The notes beneath the pieces were generated by a model. That model saw only the letters and a program-made list of their open reading frames with translations, was not told where the DNA came from and did no database searches. A DNA stretch of 64,000 nucleotides from Incurvaria masculella (taxonomy: Eukaryota; Arthropoda; Insecta; Lepidoptera; Incurvariidae). Numbering within the stretch: the first letter of the stretch is position 1; every line of letters begins with the position of its first letter. This document shows positions 63,691 to 64,000 of this stretch, piece after piece. Location of the stretch: assembly GCA_946894095.1 (NCBI GenBank), contig OX335642.1, forward strand, positions 9,435,021 to 9,499,020. Reading direction: 5' to 3'. The translations under genes and the position numbers were made by a program.

Positions 63691-63959
63691 CAATTTCAAC
63701 TATTTTTTTAAATTTCATTTCCTAACTTTTGGTATATGGTACGTCACAAACTCATAGATCCGCGGATTCGATGAACTCAGTAAATAAAAACCCGCAAAGA
63801 AACTTCACTGGTTCACAAAACATATTTTTTTCCATCCACAATTTTTAAATACACATAGATCTAAATGCTACTGCCAAATAAATCCATTGTTGAACAGATT
63901 AAGACAAAGAACCAAAGAAACAGCAATCCTCAGGGTGAATTACTTATAACTAACAGAAC

Positions 63960-64000
63960 AAAAATAATTCGATGTTGCGCGTTCCGAATTGACTAGCCGT
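63960..64000 (+). repeat. Rep-G fragment at window edge
   Basis: AATTCGATGTTGCGCGTTCC resembles ATTCGATATTGCGCGTCGCG at 10926 in Rep-G. Cut by the window end. Confidence 0.35.

Overview
This is AT-rich insect DNA, almost certainly from a moth or butterfly. The only host gene I can assemble is a secreted two-immunoglobulin-domain protein that matches ImpL2 (insulin-binding imaginal morphogenesis protein L2). Nearly everything else is mobile-element sequence. One interspersed repeat (here Rep-B: GGTTCCGTACC end, CCGT-rich middle, TCGGACTCGCACTTGGCC end) is, from general knowledge, widespread in Lepidoptera. No bacterial-type genes, operons or CRISPR are present.

Layout. 1-29 kb: no confident host gene; a mosaic of SINE, MITE and LINE relics, one intact mariner transposon (4467-5750), decayed transposase fragments (14.9 kb, 20.1-20.5 kb), a 23-bp minisatellite (10.1 kb) and a degenerate GATTACC/GATTCC tract (18.3-18.8 kb). 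29.5-43.5 kb: ImpL2 on the minus strand, five coding exons at 43507-43384, 34164-34001, 33031-32863, 32272-32061 and 29643-29521. Their splice phases fit exactly (1/2, 0/0, 1/2, 0/0) and give 264 codons. The Ig exons are strikingly GC-rich islands between AT-rich introns filled with transposable elements. A candidate untranslated first exon with a TATA-like element lies near 51.0-51.1 kb. 43.5-64 kb: more repeats, a LINE 3' end (49.6-50.4 kb), a second intact mariner in the opposite orientation (56284-57563), and a run of TTAA-flanked MITEs at 57.9-59.3 kb.

Names used for repeat families are mine. SINE-A: about 400 bp, at least 28 copies, one shared body joined to one of three different heads (tRNA-like, 5S rRNA-like, or an unidentified third type). 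SINE-B: tRNA-derived, about 270 bp. MITE-C: about 545 bp, ends TTAAGGTGGCCCA. MITE-D: long inverted repeats, ends TTAAGGTCGGCC. MITE-E, F, I and K: other inverted-repeat elements. Rep-G, J, M and R2: interspersed repeats found two or more times. Foldback-L: a 0.4-kb inverted-repeat element in ImpL2 intron 2.

Most interesting: the head-swapping SINE family with a 5S-derived promoter; two almost identical, apparently intact mariners in inverted orientation; two perfect long hairpins (16557-16673 and 44162-44255), one splitting a SINE and one flanked by 13-bp direct repeats; and transposable elements lying within about 15 bp of ImpL2 splice sites. All repeat boundaries were set by eye.
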